Origin: an uncultured Oscillospiraceae bacterium
Lineage (GTDB): Bacteria > Bacillota > Clostridia > Oscillospirales > Ruminococcaceae
Length of the DNA: 38,609 nucleotides
Assembly: GCA_949285935.1 (NCBI GenBank)
Contig: CASEAH010000100.1
Span: 1-38,609 of the forward strand
Direction of reading: 5' to 3'
Part shown: piece by piece, positions 7,184 through 14,599 of the stretch
Numbering within the stretch: position 1 is the stretch's first letter
Layout: each line of letters starts with the position of its first letter
Made by a program: the position numbers and the translations under genes
Notes under the pieces: model-generated
Databases searched by the model: none
What the model saw: only the letters and a program-made list of their open reading frames with translations
What the model was told of the DNA's origin: nothing

Positions 7184-8269
7184 ATGGCTGCTTATCCTTC
7201 TTTTAACCAGTATGATTGTCCTCAATTGCTCAAAGATTATCTCTTGTATATGCTTACCATCAAGGGCCGCTCTTCTCGTACGGTAGATGCTTATTATACG
7301 GATCTGCGCTATTTTCTGAGATATTTAAAAGCGACTCGCATGGGGATTCCCATGGAAACTCCTACACTGGAAGAAATCTCTGTTTCGGATATTTCACAGG
7401 AACTTATTTTAAGCGCAACGCTTTCCGATGCTTATGCTTTTTTGGGCTATACGCAAACCATCCATGGAAACAATGCTGCTTCCAGGGCGCGCAAAGCTTC
7501 CAGTCTAAGAGGATTCTACCGATACCTGACAACCAAGACAACCCTGCTGCCTGAAAATCCTATGGATAGCCTTGAAACTCCCAGTAAAAAGAAAGGGCTT
7601 CCCAAATATCTTTCTTTAGAAGAAAGCCAAAGCCTGCTGCTTGCTGTGACCGGCAAGCAGCAGGCACGGGACTACTGCATTATTACATTCTTACTTAATT
7701 GTGGAATGCGTCTTTCTGAGTTGGTGGGAATCAGGATGGAAAGCTTTCGGGATGGAAACGCTCTTTGCTTACTGGGAAAGGGAAACAAAGAACGTATTGT
7801 ATTCCTGAATGACGCATGCCTTTTGGCCAAAGAAGCATATTTGTCTCAGCGGCCGGTTCCTAAAAAAGCAGAATATAAGAATGTCTTTTTTCTTACTTCC
7901 CATGGCACTCCCCTTTCTCCGCGGAGGGTGGAACAGATCGTTGAGCAAAACCTTGCCCTTGCGGGATTGAGCGGCCGGGGATTTTCTCCTCATAAATTGC
8001 GGCATACAGCCGCTACTCTTATGTACCAATACGGAGGAGTAGATATTCGGGTACTCAAGGAGATCCTTGGACATGTCAATTTAGGAACTACTGAAATTTA
8101 TACCCATGTGGCCAATCAGCAAATCCGTGAAGCGATGGAAAAATCCCCATTGGCAGGCCAAACACCGCCTCTTCAAGCCACTAAAACGGCAGATCGTTTA
8201 TCAAATCTTTCAGACGGTTCCCCTGTTCCGGATACAGATGCTACGGCAAAAAGTGACGAAAAAAAGTGA
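7184..8269 (+). CDS. Xer-type tyrosine recombinase
   Basis: This 361-residue protein has an N-terminal SAM-like core-binding domain (about residues 10-120) and a C-terminal catalytic domain with the full active-site set: Arg176 (GMRLSEL), Lys in GKGNKER (about 199), His270 and Arg273 (HKLRH), His297 and the nucleophile Tyr306 (IYTHV). It belongs with the XerC/XerD group that resolves chromosome dimers. About 45 extra C-terminal residues rich in Pro, Thr, Ser and Asp extend beyond the usual XerC/D end. AAGGAG at 7150-7155 lies 28 bases before this ATG, with a small CCGG/CCGG hairpin between, so the spacing is odd, but the alternative TTG at 7115 lies inside the promoter. No att sites or phage genes are nearby, which favours a housekeeping recombinase. 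Confidence 0.85.
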   Translation: MAAYPSFNQYDCPQLLKDYLLYMLTIKGRSSRTVDAYYTDLRYFLRYLKATRMGIPMETPTLEEISVSDISQELILSATLSDAYAFLGYTQTIHGNNAASRARKASSLRGFYRYLTTKTTLLPENPMDSLETPSKKKGLPKYLSLEESQSLLLAVTGKQQARDYCIITFLLNCGMRLSELVGIRMESFRDGNALCLLGKGNKERIVFLNDACLLAKEAYLSQRPVPKKAEYKNVFFLTSHGTPLSPRRVEQIVEQNLALAGLSGRGFSPHKLRHTAATLMYQYGGVDIRVLKEILGHVNLGTTEIYTHVANQQIREAMEKSPLAGQTPPLQATKTADRLSNLSDGSPVPDTDATAKSDEKK

Positions 8270-8843
8270 TCAAAAGACTTTCCAGGAATGAAAAAAGCAG
8301 AAATGCCCCTGTGTAAAGGCCCATATGTATACAGGATCCTTGACTTCTGCGCCACTCACCCGGATCCTGAAATAGCTGTGCACTGATTTTTAGTGCGTTT
8401 CCGCAAGCGGAAATGAGAAGTACAGCCAAAATAAACCGTGGAAGCACAATGCATAACAAAACATAAGGAAGTGCTGCCGCTGTATAAGCCGCCAGTATGG
8501 CGGTAATAATTCCTCCTGATGAAAGGCCCAGAAATAAAGGAACCAGATAAATCAACGGCTTGCCTTTGCTGCAATTGCTGCAAAAATAGAGATATACCAG
8601 TATCCCCAAACTCTGAACCGCACTTTTAAAAAAAAGCTGGCGAAAACTGCGTGTGGCCTGGATTTGTAAATCATTGAGGACAATGGTGGCTAACAGAGAG
8701 TCACTTCCGCTTACAGCGGCATAGATACTCCCGCTCCAAATGCCCACAGTAAACAAAATAATGAATAGCAGCATGGATTTTCTTGCCCGAAGAAAGCGCA
8801 ATGGTTTTCCTCCAATTACGACCCGTTGTGTAATAAAACCCAT
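8241..8843 (-). CDS. SpoIIM-like membrane protein
   Basis: This polytopic membrane protein of about 200 residues has roughly five hydrophobic segments (around residues 25-45, 70-90, 98-125, 128-150 and 175-195). The order of segments, a soluble loop after the first helix, and the central Gly-rich helices before an ALPYVLL-type turn recall stage II sporulation protein M, which with SpoIID and SpoIIP drives septal peptidoglycan degradation and engulfment. The assignment is by topology and weak motif similarity, not by a diagnostic residue. ATG at 8843 has AGGCGG eight bases upstream; a GTG nine bases further out is too close to that site. The 3' end overlaps the convergent recombinase gene by 29 bases. 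Confidence 0.55.
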   Translation of the reverse strand: MGFITQRVVIGGKPLRFLRARKSMLLFIILFTVGIWSGSIYAAVSGSDSLLATIVLNDLQIQATRSFRQLFFKSAVQSLGILVYLYFCSNCSKGKPLIYLVPLFLGLSSGGIITAILAAYTAAALPYVLLCIVLPRFILAVLLISACGNALKISAQLFQDPGEWRRSQGSCIHMGLYTGAFLLFSFLESLLITFFRHFLP

Positions 8844-8852
8844 CCTTTTCAC

Positions 8853-9152
8853 CGCCTCTGTTTTTGCTCAAATGTTTTTAGCGCCGTTCCAAGGCGCTCC
8901 CCTTCCCTTCCTGTAAGAAAACTTCCCTTGCCCTATTGACCAAAGCCAGCCAGCGTAAGGAAATTCAGGCAATACCGGCGTTCTTTGCTTTGGTAGTCTG
9001 GCGTTCCAAGCCCTACAATGCCATTTTGCCATTTCAAGAGGAGTCCAGATAGTGTGATCGTGATTGCTTCTGTGGCAAAACTTTAAAAATAACCCTGCCG
9101 TAATTCAGGATAGTTATTCTGACGGCTACGGACCTATGAATTTTCCATAGGT
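8853..9152. other. Intergenic region between the SpoIIM-like and SCIFF maturase genes
   Basis: No coding sequence with a ribosome binding site is seen on either strand. It contains AGCGCC/GGCGCT (8880-8898) and ACCTATG/CATAGGT (about 9132-9152) inverted repeats; the latter directly follows the maturase terminator in the minus direction. No clear promoter for the SpoIIM-like gene could be placed. Confidence 0.45.
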
Positions 9153-9198
9153 AAAAACCTGCGCCCGCATCCTCTTTTTAAGAGTATGCGGGCGCAGG
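9153..9198 (-). terminator. Intrinsic terminator of the SCIFF maturase transcript
   Basis: A 13-bp GC-rich stem (9158-9170 with 9186-9198) is extended by an inner CTCTT/AAGAG pair. Read on the minus strand it is followed by TTTTT (A run at 9153-9157). It lies about 38 bases beyond the maturase stop codon. Confidence 0.9.
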
Positions 9199-9235
9199 CC
9201 AATTTTAGTACTTATATTTATGGTAAGAGTAAAAT

Positions 9236-10648
9236 TTACTGGGCAGCAGTGCAGTTCTGCGAACATGTATCGCACCAATCACACTGATCGTCATCCATCA
9301 GAGCTGCCTTAATCATAATGGCACACTCGATCCGCTTCTTTTCCATTTCGCAGGAAAGGGTGTGAGGCTTCAGAATATCACCACGGTATGTATTGCTGTT
9401 GGCATTGCAGCCTCCGCTGCAGTAAAATTTCGCCCAACAATTGCGGCAATCCTCTTTGCCGTAAACCGTAGCAGCGGCAAATTTTCGCTTCATATCCATA
9501 TCGATAGACTGTGTGAAAACGTCGCCCATTTTCCACTGGGGGTTTCCTACAAACTGATGGCATGGATAGACGTCGCCGTCAGGAGTAACCGCAACATATT
9601 CATTGCCGGCGCCGCAGCCACGCAGCCGTTTAATGGCACAGGGTCCCTGCTCCAGATCGATCATGAAATGGAAGAAGTTAAACCCATTGCGCTCTCTTTT
9701 CCGCAGAATCATGTATTGGGCCAACCGCTCATATTCAGCAGAAATAGCAGGAATATCTGCTTCGGTAATAGCATAGGGCATGGAAGGATCGGTAACCACA
9801 GGTTCCACAGAAATTTGGTCAAAGCCGCACTCATTTAAATGAATGACGTCATTGACAAAATCCAGGTTATATTTGGTAAAGGTACCCCGGACATAATACT
9901 GTCCGTCGCCTCTTTCCTGGACCAGCTTACGGAATTTGGGGAGAATGGCGTCATAGCTGCCGGTGTGATCCACCCGGTGCCGGACTCGGTCGTTGACCTC
10001 TTTGCGTCCATCGATGGAGAGGACGACATTATACATTTCTTCGTTTATAAAGCGAATTTTCTCATCATCCAGAAGGATGCCATTGGTGGTAATGGTAAAG
10101 CGAAAATTCTTATTGTAGGTTTTTTCCAGGCTGCGGGCATACTCCACTACCTGACGTACCACATCAAAGTTGAGAAGTGGTTCCCCACCAAAGAAATCCA
10201 CTTCCAGATTGCGCCGGTTTTCCGATTTTGCAATGAGGTAGTCAATGGCTTTCTTTCCCACTTCCAGCGGCATGTTCTTGCGGCCGGTGGAGTAATCGCC
10301 GGTTCCCGCAAAACAATACTCGCACCGCAGATTGCAGTCGTGGGAAATGTGCAGGCACATAGCTTTTACGGGAGAAACCGTCATCAGTTTATCGAATTTG
10401 GCGTAATCGTCCACACTGTACAAAGATCCCTGATGATAGAGCTCCAGAATTTCCTCATAGCATTCCCGGATTTTGTCAGGCTCATATTTACCGGAAAGCA
10501 TTTGCAACGCCTGATCCGGACATTTTTCCTCGAGCGGCGGTGTCAATGAGGTGGCCAAATCGTAAAACAAATCATCCACCACGTGGACGCCGCCGCTGTG
10601 AACGTCCAGGATAATATTATAGCCGCCCATTTTGTATGCGTGTATCAT
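9236..10648 (-). CDS. scfB: Radical SAM/SPASM SCIFF peptide maturase
   Basis: This 470-residue enzyme begins MIHAYKMGGYN, a leader-binding N-terminus typical of SCIFF maturases. It has the radical SAM cluster motif C-x3-C-x2-C (C105, C109, C112), a GGEP motif at 154-157 for SAM binding, and a Cys-rich C-terminal SPASM domain (cysteines at 337, 345, 363, 401, 404, 410, 414, 433 and a final group 456-466) for auxiliary iron-sulfur clusters. The family installs thioether cross-links between cysteine thiols and alpha-carbons in the SCIFF peptide, encoded immediately upstream. A further upstream in-frame start at 10699 lies within the terminator hairpin and is rejected. A terminator separates it from the precursor gene, so its expression probably depends on read-through. 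Confidence 0.95.
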   Translation of the reverse strand: MIHAYKMGGYNIILDVHSGGVHVVDDLFYDLATSLTPPLEEKCPDQALQMLSGKYEPDKIRECYEEILELYHQGSLYSVDDYAKFDKLMTVSPVKAMCLHISHDCNLRCEYCFAGTGDYSTGRKNMPLEVGKKAIDYLIAKSENRRNLEVDFFGGEPLLNFDVVRQVVEYARSLEKTYNKNFRFTITTNGILLDDEKIRFINEEMYNVVLSIDGRKEVNDRVRHRVDHTGSYDAILPKFRKLVQERGDGQYYVRGTFTKYNLDFVNDVIHLNECGFDQISVEPVVTDPSMPYAITEADIPAISAEYERLAQYMILRKRERNGFNFFHFMIDLEQGPCAIKRLRGCGAGNEYVAVTPDGDVYPCHQFVGNPQWKMGDVFTQSIDMDMKRKFAAATVYGKEDCRNCWAKFYCSGGCNANSNTYRGDILKPHTLSCEMEKKRIECAIMIKAALMDDDQCDWCDTCSQNCTAAQ

Positions 10649-10682
10649 TGTTTTCCCTATCCTTATCTTGTTAATTCCATGC

Positions 10683-10714
10683 AAAAAAATAAGGGACAAC
10701 CTGTGTCCCTTATT
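10683..10714 (-). terminator. Terminator/attenuator between SCIFF precursor and maturase
   Basis: A perfect 11-bp inverted repeat (10688-10698 with 10704-10714, TGTCCC core) with a 5-base loop is followed on the minus strand by seven T. It lies 19 bases after the precursor stop codon. Placed between a peptide gene and its enzyme, it would give many precursor transcripts and few enzyme transcripts. Confidence 0.9.
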
Positions 10715-10732
10715 TCTATTTCAAAGGTTTTC

Positions 10733-10876
10733 TTATTTGTTGCTTTCGCACTTCTGGTTGGCAACGGTGCAGGAGGTCTTGCAGGCAGACTGGCAGGAAG
10801 CCTGGCACTCGCCACAACCACCCTTGGCAGCAGTTTCTTTCAGGTTGGCTTTATTCAAAGTTTTGACGTGTTTCAT
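10733..10876 (-). CDS. scfA: SCIFF precursor peptide (six cysteines in forty-five residues)
   Basis: This 47-residue peptide begins MKHVKTLNKANLKETAAKGG and carries six cysteines at 21, 24, 28, 32, 36 and 43, separated by small residues, as in SCIFF ribosomally made peptides found almost universally in Clostridia. The N-terminal half is the leader recognised by the maturase; the cysteines become thioether donors cross-linked to downstream residues. The start is set by AGGAGG seven bases upstream. A sigma-A promoter lies just before it and a terminator just after it, with the maturase gene next. The cellular role of the mature peptide is not known. No protease or exporter dedicated to it is visible in the window. 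Confidence 0.96.
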   Translation of the reverse strand: MKHVKTLNKANLKETAAKGGCGECQASCQSACKTSCTVANQKCESNK

Positions 10877-10907
10877 GTTGATCCTCCTAATATTTTTTCA
10901 CCTATAC

Positions 10908-10936
10908 AGTATAGCATATCTGTTATGGAAATTCAA
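10908..10936 (-). promoter_or_regulatory. Sigma-A promoter of the SCIFF precursor gene
   Basis: On the minus strand TTGAAT (10936-10931) and TATACT (10913-10908) are spaced by 17 bases, about 31 bases before the precursor start codon. It overlaps the intergenic end of the TIGR04086-type gene, giving the peptide a promoter independent of yajC. Confidence 0.7.
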
Positions 10937-10941
10937 GGGAT

Positions 10942-11352
10942 TCAGCGGACTTTACGGCGCCTGTTCACACCCAAAACGCCGCCGATCATGGCGCTGGAAG
11001 CGCAGGCGACATATTTGTAAAGGGCTAATATGCCCACTTGACCTCCGGCCACAAAAAGCTCCGCAGCTACGGCCATCAAAAAAATCATGGAGGCGCATAT
11101 CAGTCCGCACAGGAGACCACCGCTTCCCACAATCCTGGCGCAAAGGAACCCAGCCAGCAAGCAGCCTGCAACCATAGCCAGGATAGACATGGGTACCACG
11201 GCGCCGTGAGGAACATCCACAGCAGACATTACCCCGGCGCACAGCGTCAAGATGGCAAACGCTGTCACAATCCCTGCGATACAGGAAAAGGCTACCGCCT
11301 TATATTGCGTCAACACATTCTTTTTGGCATCAGCCGGCGAAGGTTTTCTCAT
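10942..11352 (-). CDS. TIGR04086-family membrane protein
   Basis: This 136-residue protein has four hydrophobic segments (about 20-42, 50-72, 77-100 and 105-128) separated by short loops and a basic C-terminus ending NRRRKVR. Size, topology and position between yajC and a SCIFF gene match the TIGR04086 family of Clostridia. GGAGGG precedes the ATG by six bases. Its function is unknown. Its repeated occurrence next to SCIFF genes is known genomic context and does not by itself show that it handles the peptide. Confidence 0.75.
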   Translation of the reverse strand: MRKPSPADAKKNVLTQYKAVAFSCIAGIVTAFAILTLCAGVMSAVDVPHGAVVPMSILAMVAGCLLAGFLCARIVGSGGLLCGLICASMIFLMAVAAELFVAGGQVGILALYKYVACASSAMIGGVLGVNRRRKVR

Positions 11353-11432
11353 AGGGCAGTCCCTCCATAGCGATCTTTCGTATTTTCAATATATTCGCCG
11401 AAAGGGCTGTCTATTCGCCTTATGTCCCAATG

Positions 11433-11765
11433 TTATTTGGAATTTTTGGCAGGCTCCTCCTCTTTGGGAGTTGTGTTCTGCTGAACCGCCCAACGAGCAA
11501 TGCGCATCTTGTTGCGGTCGCCGCTGGTTTCAATTACCAAAGTATCCTCTTTGATGCTGACAATGGTGCCAACAATACCGCCGATGGTAATGATATCGTC
11601 CCCTACCTCCAGCGAGGAACGCATCTTCTGGGAAGCCTTTTCTCTCTTCTGCTGAGGGCGAAGAATGAAAAAGTAAAAAACCACCACAATCAGGCCAAGG
11701 GAAACAAACATGCTGACCATATTGGCAGTATCGCCAGCCGCGGCAGTCAAGAGGGAAAAATTCAT
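11433..11765 (-). CDS. yajC: Preprotein translocase subunit YajC
   Basis: This 110-residue protein has a short N-terminal tail, one membrane helix (about residues 14-36, ending FFILRPQQKR) and a cytosolic beta domain with the typical segment LEVGDDIITIGGIVGTIVSI. YajC associates with SecDF and the SecYEG translocon. The start at 11765 follows GGAGG at a normal distance; the longer frame from 11828 would begin beyond the promoter and is rejected. The C-terminus is rich in Glu, Lys and Pro. Position after tgt is the usual bacterial arrangement, though here a 282-base gap and a separate promoter intervene. Confidence 0.93.
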   Translation of the reverse strand: MNFSLLTAAAGDTANMVSMFVSLGLIVVVFYFFILRPQQKREKASQKMRSSLEVGDDIITIGGIVGTIVSIKEDTLVIETSGDRNKMRIARWAVQQNTTPKEEEPAKNSK

Positions 11766-11819
11766 GATAAAACCTCCAAAAATGAAAATAATAACAAACC
11801 TGGTAAACGCCTGTAAAGT

Positions 11820-11848
11820 ATTATACATGGATTGTCCAAAGGTTGCAA
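11820..11848 (-). promoter_or_regulatory. Sigma-A promoter of yajC
   Basis: On the minus strand TTGCAA (11848-11843) and TATAAT (11825-11820) are separated by 17 bases, about 55 bases before the yajC start codon. It would make yajC and the TIGR04086-type gene independent of queA-tgt transcription. Confidence 0.75.
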
Positions 11849-12047
11849 GAGGAAGAAGAAAACATTTCCCGTTCTCAGCATCCTCTGGAAACAGTTAGCT
11901 GCGTATGCTGAAAAGGATTTGACAAATTGAGACCCTTCGGGGTGCGGGATGGCAGAAAGAGCGCCGCCACCGGTAAGCGCAACTCCCTTGGTTCCTTAGG
12001 AAAACAGTCTGAGATGGCTTTGGGGCTTTCCTCCTCAAAAATGATTT

Positions 12048-13178
12048 TTATATCCTCCGTCCCAATACGGGAAGGTTTTCGGCGCGGAACCTGGCAAAAG
12101 TTCCCTGATCCAGATTCTCCCGGATTTTTTCCATCAAAGTGTTATAGAAATAAAGGTTATGCTGTACCGCCAGACGCATGCCCAACATTTCACCCGCTCG
12201 CAGAAGATGGCGGACATAGGCACGGCTGTGATTGCGGCATACAGGACAATCACAGCGACTGTCGATAGGGCTGTCATCCCGCTGGTATTTATTATTTTGG
12301 ATATTGATGATGCCATCCCATGTAAACAGATGCCCGTGGCGGGCGTTGCGGCTGGGCATCACACAATCAAAGAGATCCACCCCTCGCCAGACTGCTTCAA
12401 TAATATTGACCGGCGTTCCCACTCCCATGAGATACCGGGGCTTGTCCTTGGGAGCAAAGGGCTCCACCGCCTCAATGATGCGGTACATTTCTTCAGCGGT
12501 CTCCCCTACCGCCAGACCGCCGATGGCATACCCATCCAGATCCAGCTGGGCAATATCCTTCATATGCTGGATTCGGATATCGTCATAGGTTCCGCCCTGG
12601 TTGATGCCAAAAAGCATCTGCTGAGGATTGATCGTATCCGGAAGGCTGTTGAGCCGGTCCATTTCAGCTTTGCAGCGGCGCAGCCAGCGGGTGGTACGAG
12701 CCACGGACTGGGCTACATAATCCCGCGGAGAAGGATTTTCAATACACTCGTCAAAAGCCATGGCGATGGTGGAAGCCAGATTAGACTGGATCCGCATGCT
12801 TTCTTCCGGGCCCATAAAAATCCGGCGTCCATCCACATGAGAACTGAAGGTCACTCCAGCCTCTTCGATTTTGCGCAAAGACGCAAGGGAAAACACCTGG
12901 AACCCGCCGCTGTCGGTAAGGATAGGACGATCCCAGTTCATAAACCGATGCAGTCCCCCCAGATCCCGGACGACATCGTCTCCCGGCCGTATATGAAGAT
13001 GATAGGTGTTGCAAAGCTCTACCTGGCACTTCAGTTCTTTCAGGTCCAGGGAGGAAATTCCGCCTTTAATGGCGGCTGATGTTCCCACATTCATAAATGC
13101 GGGGGTCTGCACCGTTCCATGGACTGTGGTAAAAGTGCCGCGCCGGGCGGCTCCTTCGGTTTTCAGCAGTGTATACAT
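12048..13178 (-). CDS. tgt: tRNA-guanine transglycosylase (queuine tRNA-ribosyltransferase)
   Basis: This 376-residue TIM-barrel enzyme exchanges guanine at the wobble position of GUN-anticodon tRNAs for preQ1. Visible features are Asp89 in TDSGGFQ (base recognition and general acid/base), the nucleophile Asp271 in FDCVMPSRNARHG, and the zinc site C309, C311, C314 and His340. The length is normal. AGGAG lies about 12 bases before the ATG. It follows queA by 32 bases on the same strand, giving the two final steps of queuosine-type modification together. No preQ1 riboswitch is visible upstream of queA. The downstream gap to yajC (11849-12047) holds no supported gene. Confidence 0.96.
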   Translation of the reverse strand: MYTLLKTEGAARRGTFTTVHGTVQTPAFMNVGTSAAIKGGISSLDLKELKCQVELCNTYHLHIRPGDDVVRDLGGLHRFMNWDRPILTDSGGFQVFSLASLRKIEEAGVTFSSHVDGRRIFMGPEESMRIQSNLASTIAMAFDECIENPSPRDYVAQSVARTTRWLRRCKAEMDRLNSLPDTINPQQMLFGINQGGTYDDIRIQHMKDIAQLDLDGYAIGGLAVGETAEEMYRIIEAVEPFAPKDKPRYLMGVGTPVNIIEAVWRGVDLFDCVMPSRNARHGHLFTWDGIINIQNNKYQRDDSPIDSRCDCPVCRNHSRAYVRHLLRAGEMLGMRLAVQHNLYFYNTLMEKIRENLDQGTFARFRAENLPVLGRRI

Positions 13179-13210
13179 TAAATGCAGATCTCCTTTGATA
13201 GGTTGATGGG

Positions 13211-14236
13211 TCAGCCATGAATGAACATGGCGTCTCCCAGGCTGTAAAAACGGTAACGCTCCCGGATGGCTTCCTCATAAGCATGCATGGTATGCTCATA
13301 TCCTGCCAGGGCGCTTACCAGCATGATGAGAGTACTTTCCGGCAGATGGAAATTGGTAATCAGTGCATCCAGGCATTTGAACTGATATCCCGGATAGATA
13401 AAAATATCGGTATAACCGGAGCAGGCGGGAAGTTCCCCATCCCGAAAAGCAGATTCCAGCGTCCGGCAGGATGTGGTCCCCACCGCTACTACCCGTCTAC
13501 CCTCTTTTTTGGCAGCGGTAACCATTTGGGCCACATCTTCTGGAACAAAATAGTGTTCAGAATGCATGTGATGTTGTGTAATGTCATCAACCTTTACAGG
13601 TCTGAAGGTTCCCAATCCCACATGCAACGTCACATATCCGATCTGGACGCCTTTGTCCCGCAATGTTTGCAGGAGCTGCGGTGTAAAATGAAGGCCCGCC
13701 GTAGGAGCCGCGGCGCTGCCGGGTTCCTTGGAGTAGACGGTTTGATAACGCTCCTTATCCTTCAGTTCCTGTGTGATGTAGTGAGGAAGGGGCATCTGCC
13801 CCACCTGATCCAGCACCGAAAAAAAGTCTCCCTGATACTCAAAGCGGACCAGCCGGTTTCCTTCATTGACCGTATCCAGGATCTCTCCCACCAGCAATCC
13901 GTCCCCAAAAACAAACCGCGCTCCCGGTTTTGCTTTTCGTCCAGGCCGCACCAGTGTCTCCCAGACATCCCGTTCCTTTTGCTCCAGCAGCAGCAGTTCC
14001 ATGGCGCCGCCGGTGCCCTCCTTATGTCCCAGCAGGCGGGAAGGCAGAACCCGGGAGTTATTAAGGATCAAAACATCGCCGGCATGAAGCTCTTCGGCAA
14101 TATCATAAAAATGGCGATGGCGAATGGTCCCATCATTTTTATTCAGGCACATGAGGCGGGAGTGATCCCGCTGAGGCAGTGGTTCCTGCGCGATCAGTTC
14201 TTGAGGAAGGTCGAAGGCAAAATCAGATTTTTTCAA
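13211..14236 (-). CDS. queA: S-adenosylmethionine:tRNA ribosyltransferase-isomerase
   Basis: This protein matches QueA throughout: [16 protein letters not shown] at the N-terminus, [15 protein letters not shown], a central [17 protein letters not shown] and LGTFRPV, and the C-terminal [16 protein letters not shown]. QueA transfers the ribosyl part of SAM to preQ1 in tRNA to form epoxyqueuosine. The start is uncertain. Homology places it at the TTG at 14236 (then [10 protein letters not shown]), about 340 residues, with AGGGGAAAG upstream at a rather long spacing. A GTG/ATG pair 54 bases earlier is in frame but has a poor ribosome binding site and adds a basic extension not typical of QueA. 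It heads the queA-tgt unit and is divergent from asd. Confidence 0.93.
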   Translation of the reverse strand: MKKSDFAFDLPQELIAQEPLPQRDHSRLMCLNKNDGTIRHRHFYDIAEELHAGDVLILNNSRVLPSRLLGHKEGTGGAMELLLLEQKERDVWETLVRPGRKAKPGARFVFGDGLLVGEILDTVNEGNRLVRFEYQGDFFSVLDQVGQMPLPHYITQELKDKERYQTVYSKEPGSAAAPTAGLHFTPQLLQTLRDKGVQIGYVTLHVGLGTFRPVKVDDITQHHMHSEHYFVPEDVAQMVTAAKKEGRRVVAVGTTSCRTLESAFRDGELPACSGYTDIFIYPGYQFKCLDALITNFHLPESTLIMLVSALAGYEHTMHAYEEAIRERYRFYSLGDAMFIHG

Positions 14237-14280
14237 AATAACGTCACTCTTTCCCCTGCGCAGGCGATGTTTTATAATAG

Positions 14281-14309
14281 TTGACATCACCCATGCATAA
14301 TGATAAGAT
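14281..14309 (+). promoter_or_regulatory. Promoter of the asd-dap leader
   Basis: TTGACA at 14281-14286 and TAAGAT at 14304-14309 have a 17-base spacer. The -10 is imperfect. This is the only good promoter between the divergent queA start and asd, and it places the transcription start about 285 bases before asd. Confidence 0.6.
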
Positions 14310-14315
14310 ATAGAA

Positions 14316-14566
14316 AATATAATTTAACAATTTAAACAATTGATAGAGATGTGTCTTTCGTCAGCAGCCGGAAGCCCGGATCACTTTAGTGCCCCATTGT
14401 ATTGCACGCTGGAGAGAGCCTGTCAGCCGCCCCTTGACCTGAGAAAATAAAAAGGCACGTGGTGCATTTTCAGACAGGCAAGGGTCGATACGTCCTATTA
14501 TATTGTGTTTGCTGCCGGTTTTCAACCGGTTTTTTTTCTATCAGGCGGGCTTGTCCACAGTCCGCC
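14316..14566 (+). promoter_or_regulatory. Structured leader of asd operon, candidate attenuator or riboswitch
   Basis: Paired by eye: GCCTGTC (14418-14424) with GACAGGC (14473-14479), TGAGAAAAT with ATTTTCA inside it, and GCAC/GTGC at the tip; CCCTTG near 14431-14436 can also pair with CAAGGG near 14479-14484 as a pseudoknot. TTGATAGA (14340-14347) can pair with TCTATCAG (14537-14544), closing the region. AGCCGG at 14366-14371 could pair with the 5' arm of the terminator and release its T run. A further GGCGG/CCGCC hairpin lies at 14544-14566. I recognise no T-box sequence and no lysine, SAM or other riboswitch core. Given the genes downstream, lysine or a related metabolite would be the natural signal, but that is a guess. 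Confidence 0.5.
14514..14537 (+). terminator. Intrinsic terminator in the asd leader
   Basis: CCGGTT (14515-14520) pairs with AACCGG (14524-14529) around a TTC loop, extended by a G-T pair, and is followed by eight T. It stands 60 bases before the asd start with no promoter after it, so asd expression requires read-through. Confidence 0.75.
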
Positions 14567-14599
14567 AATCAAACCCAAAACAAAAGGAGTCTGTACAAC

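Noticed and set aside
7184-8269. Integrase of a mobile element
   Set aside because: No phage, conjugation or cargo genes, no direct repeats typical of att sites, and the protein looks like chromosomal XerC/XerD.
11850-12047. Small minus-strand gene between tgt and yajC
   Set aside because: A short open frame after a GAGGAGG exists but has no acceptable start codon and no recognisable product.
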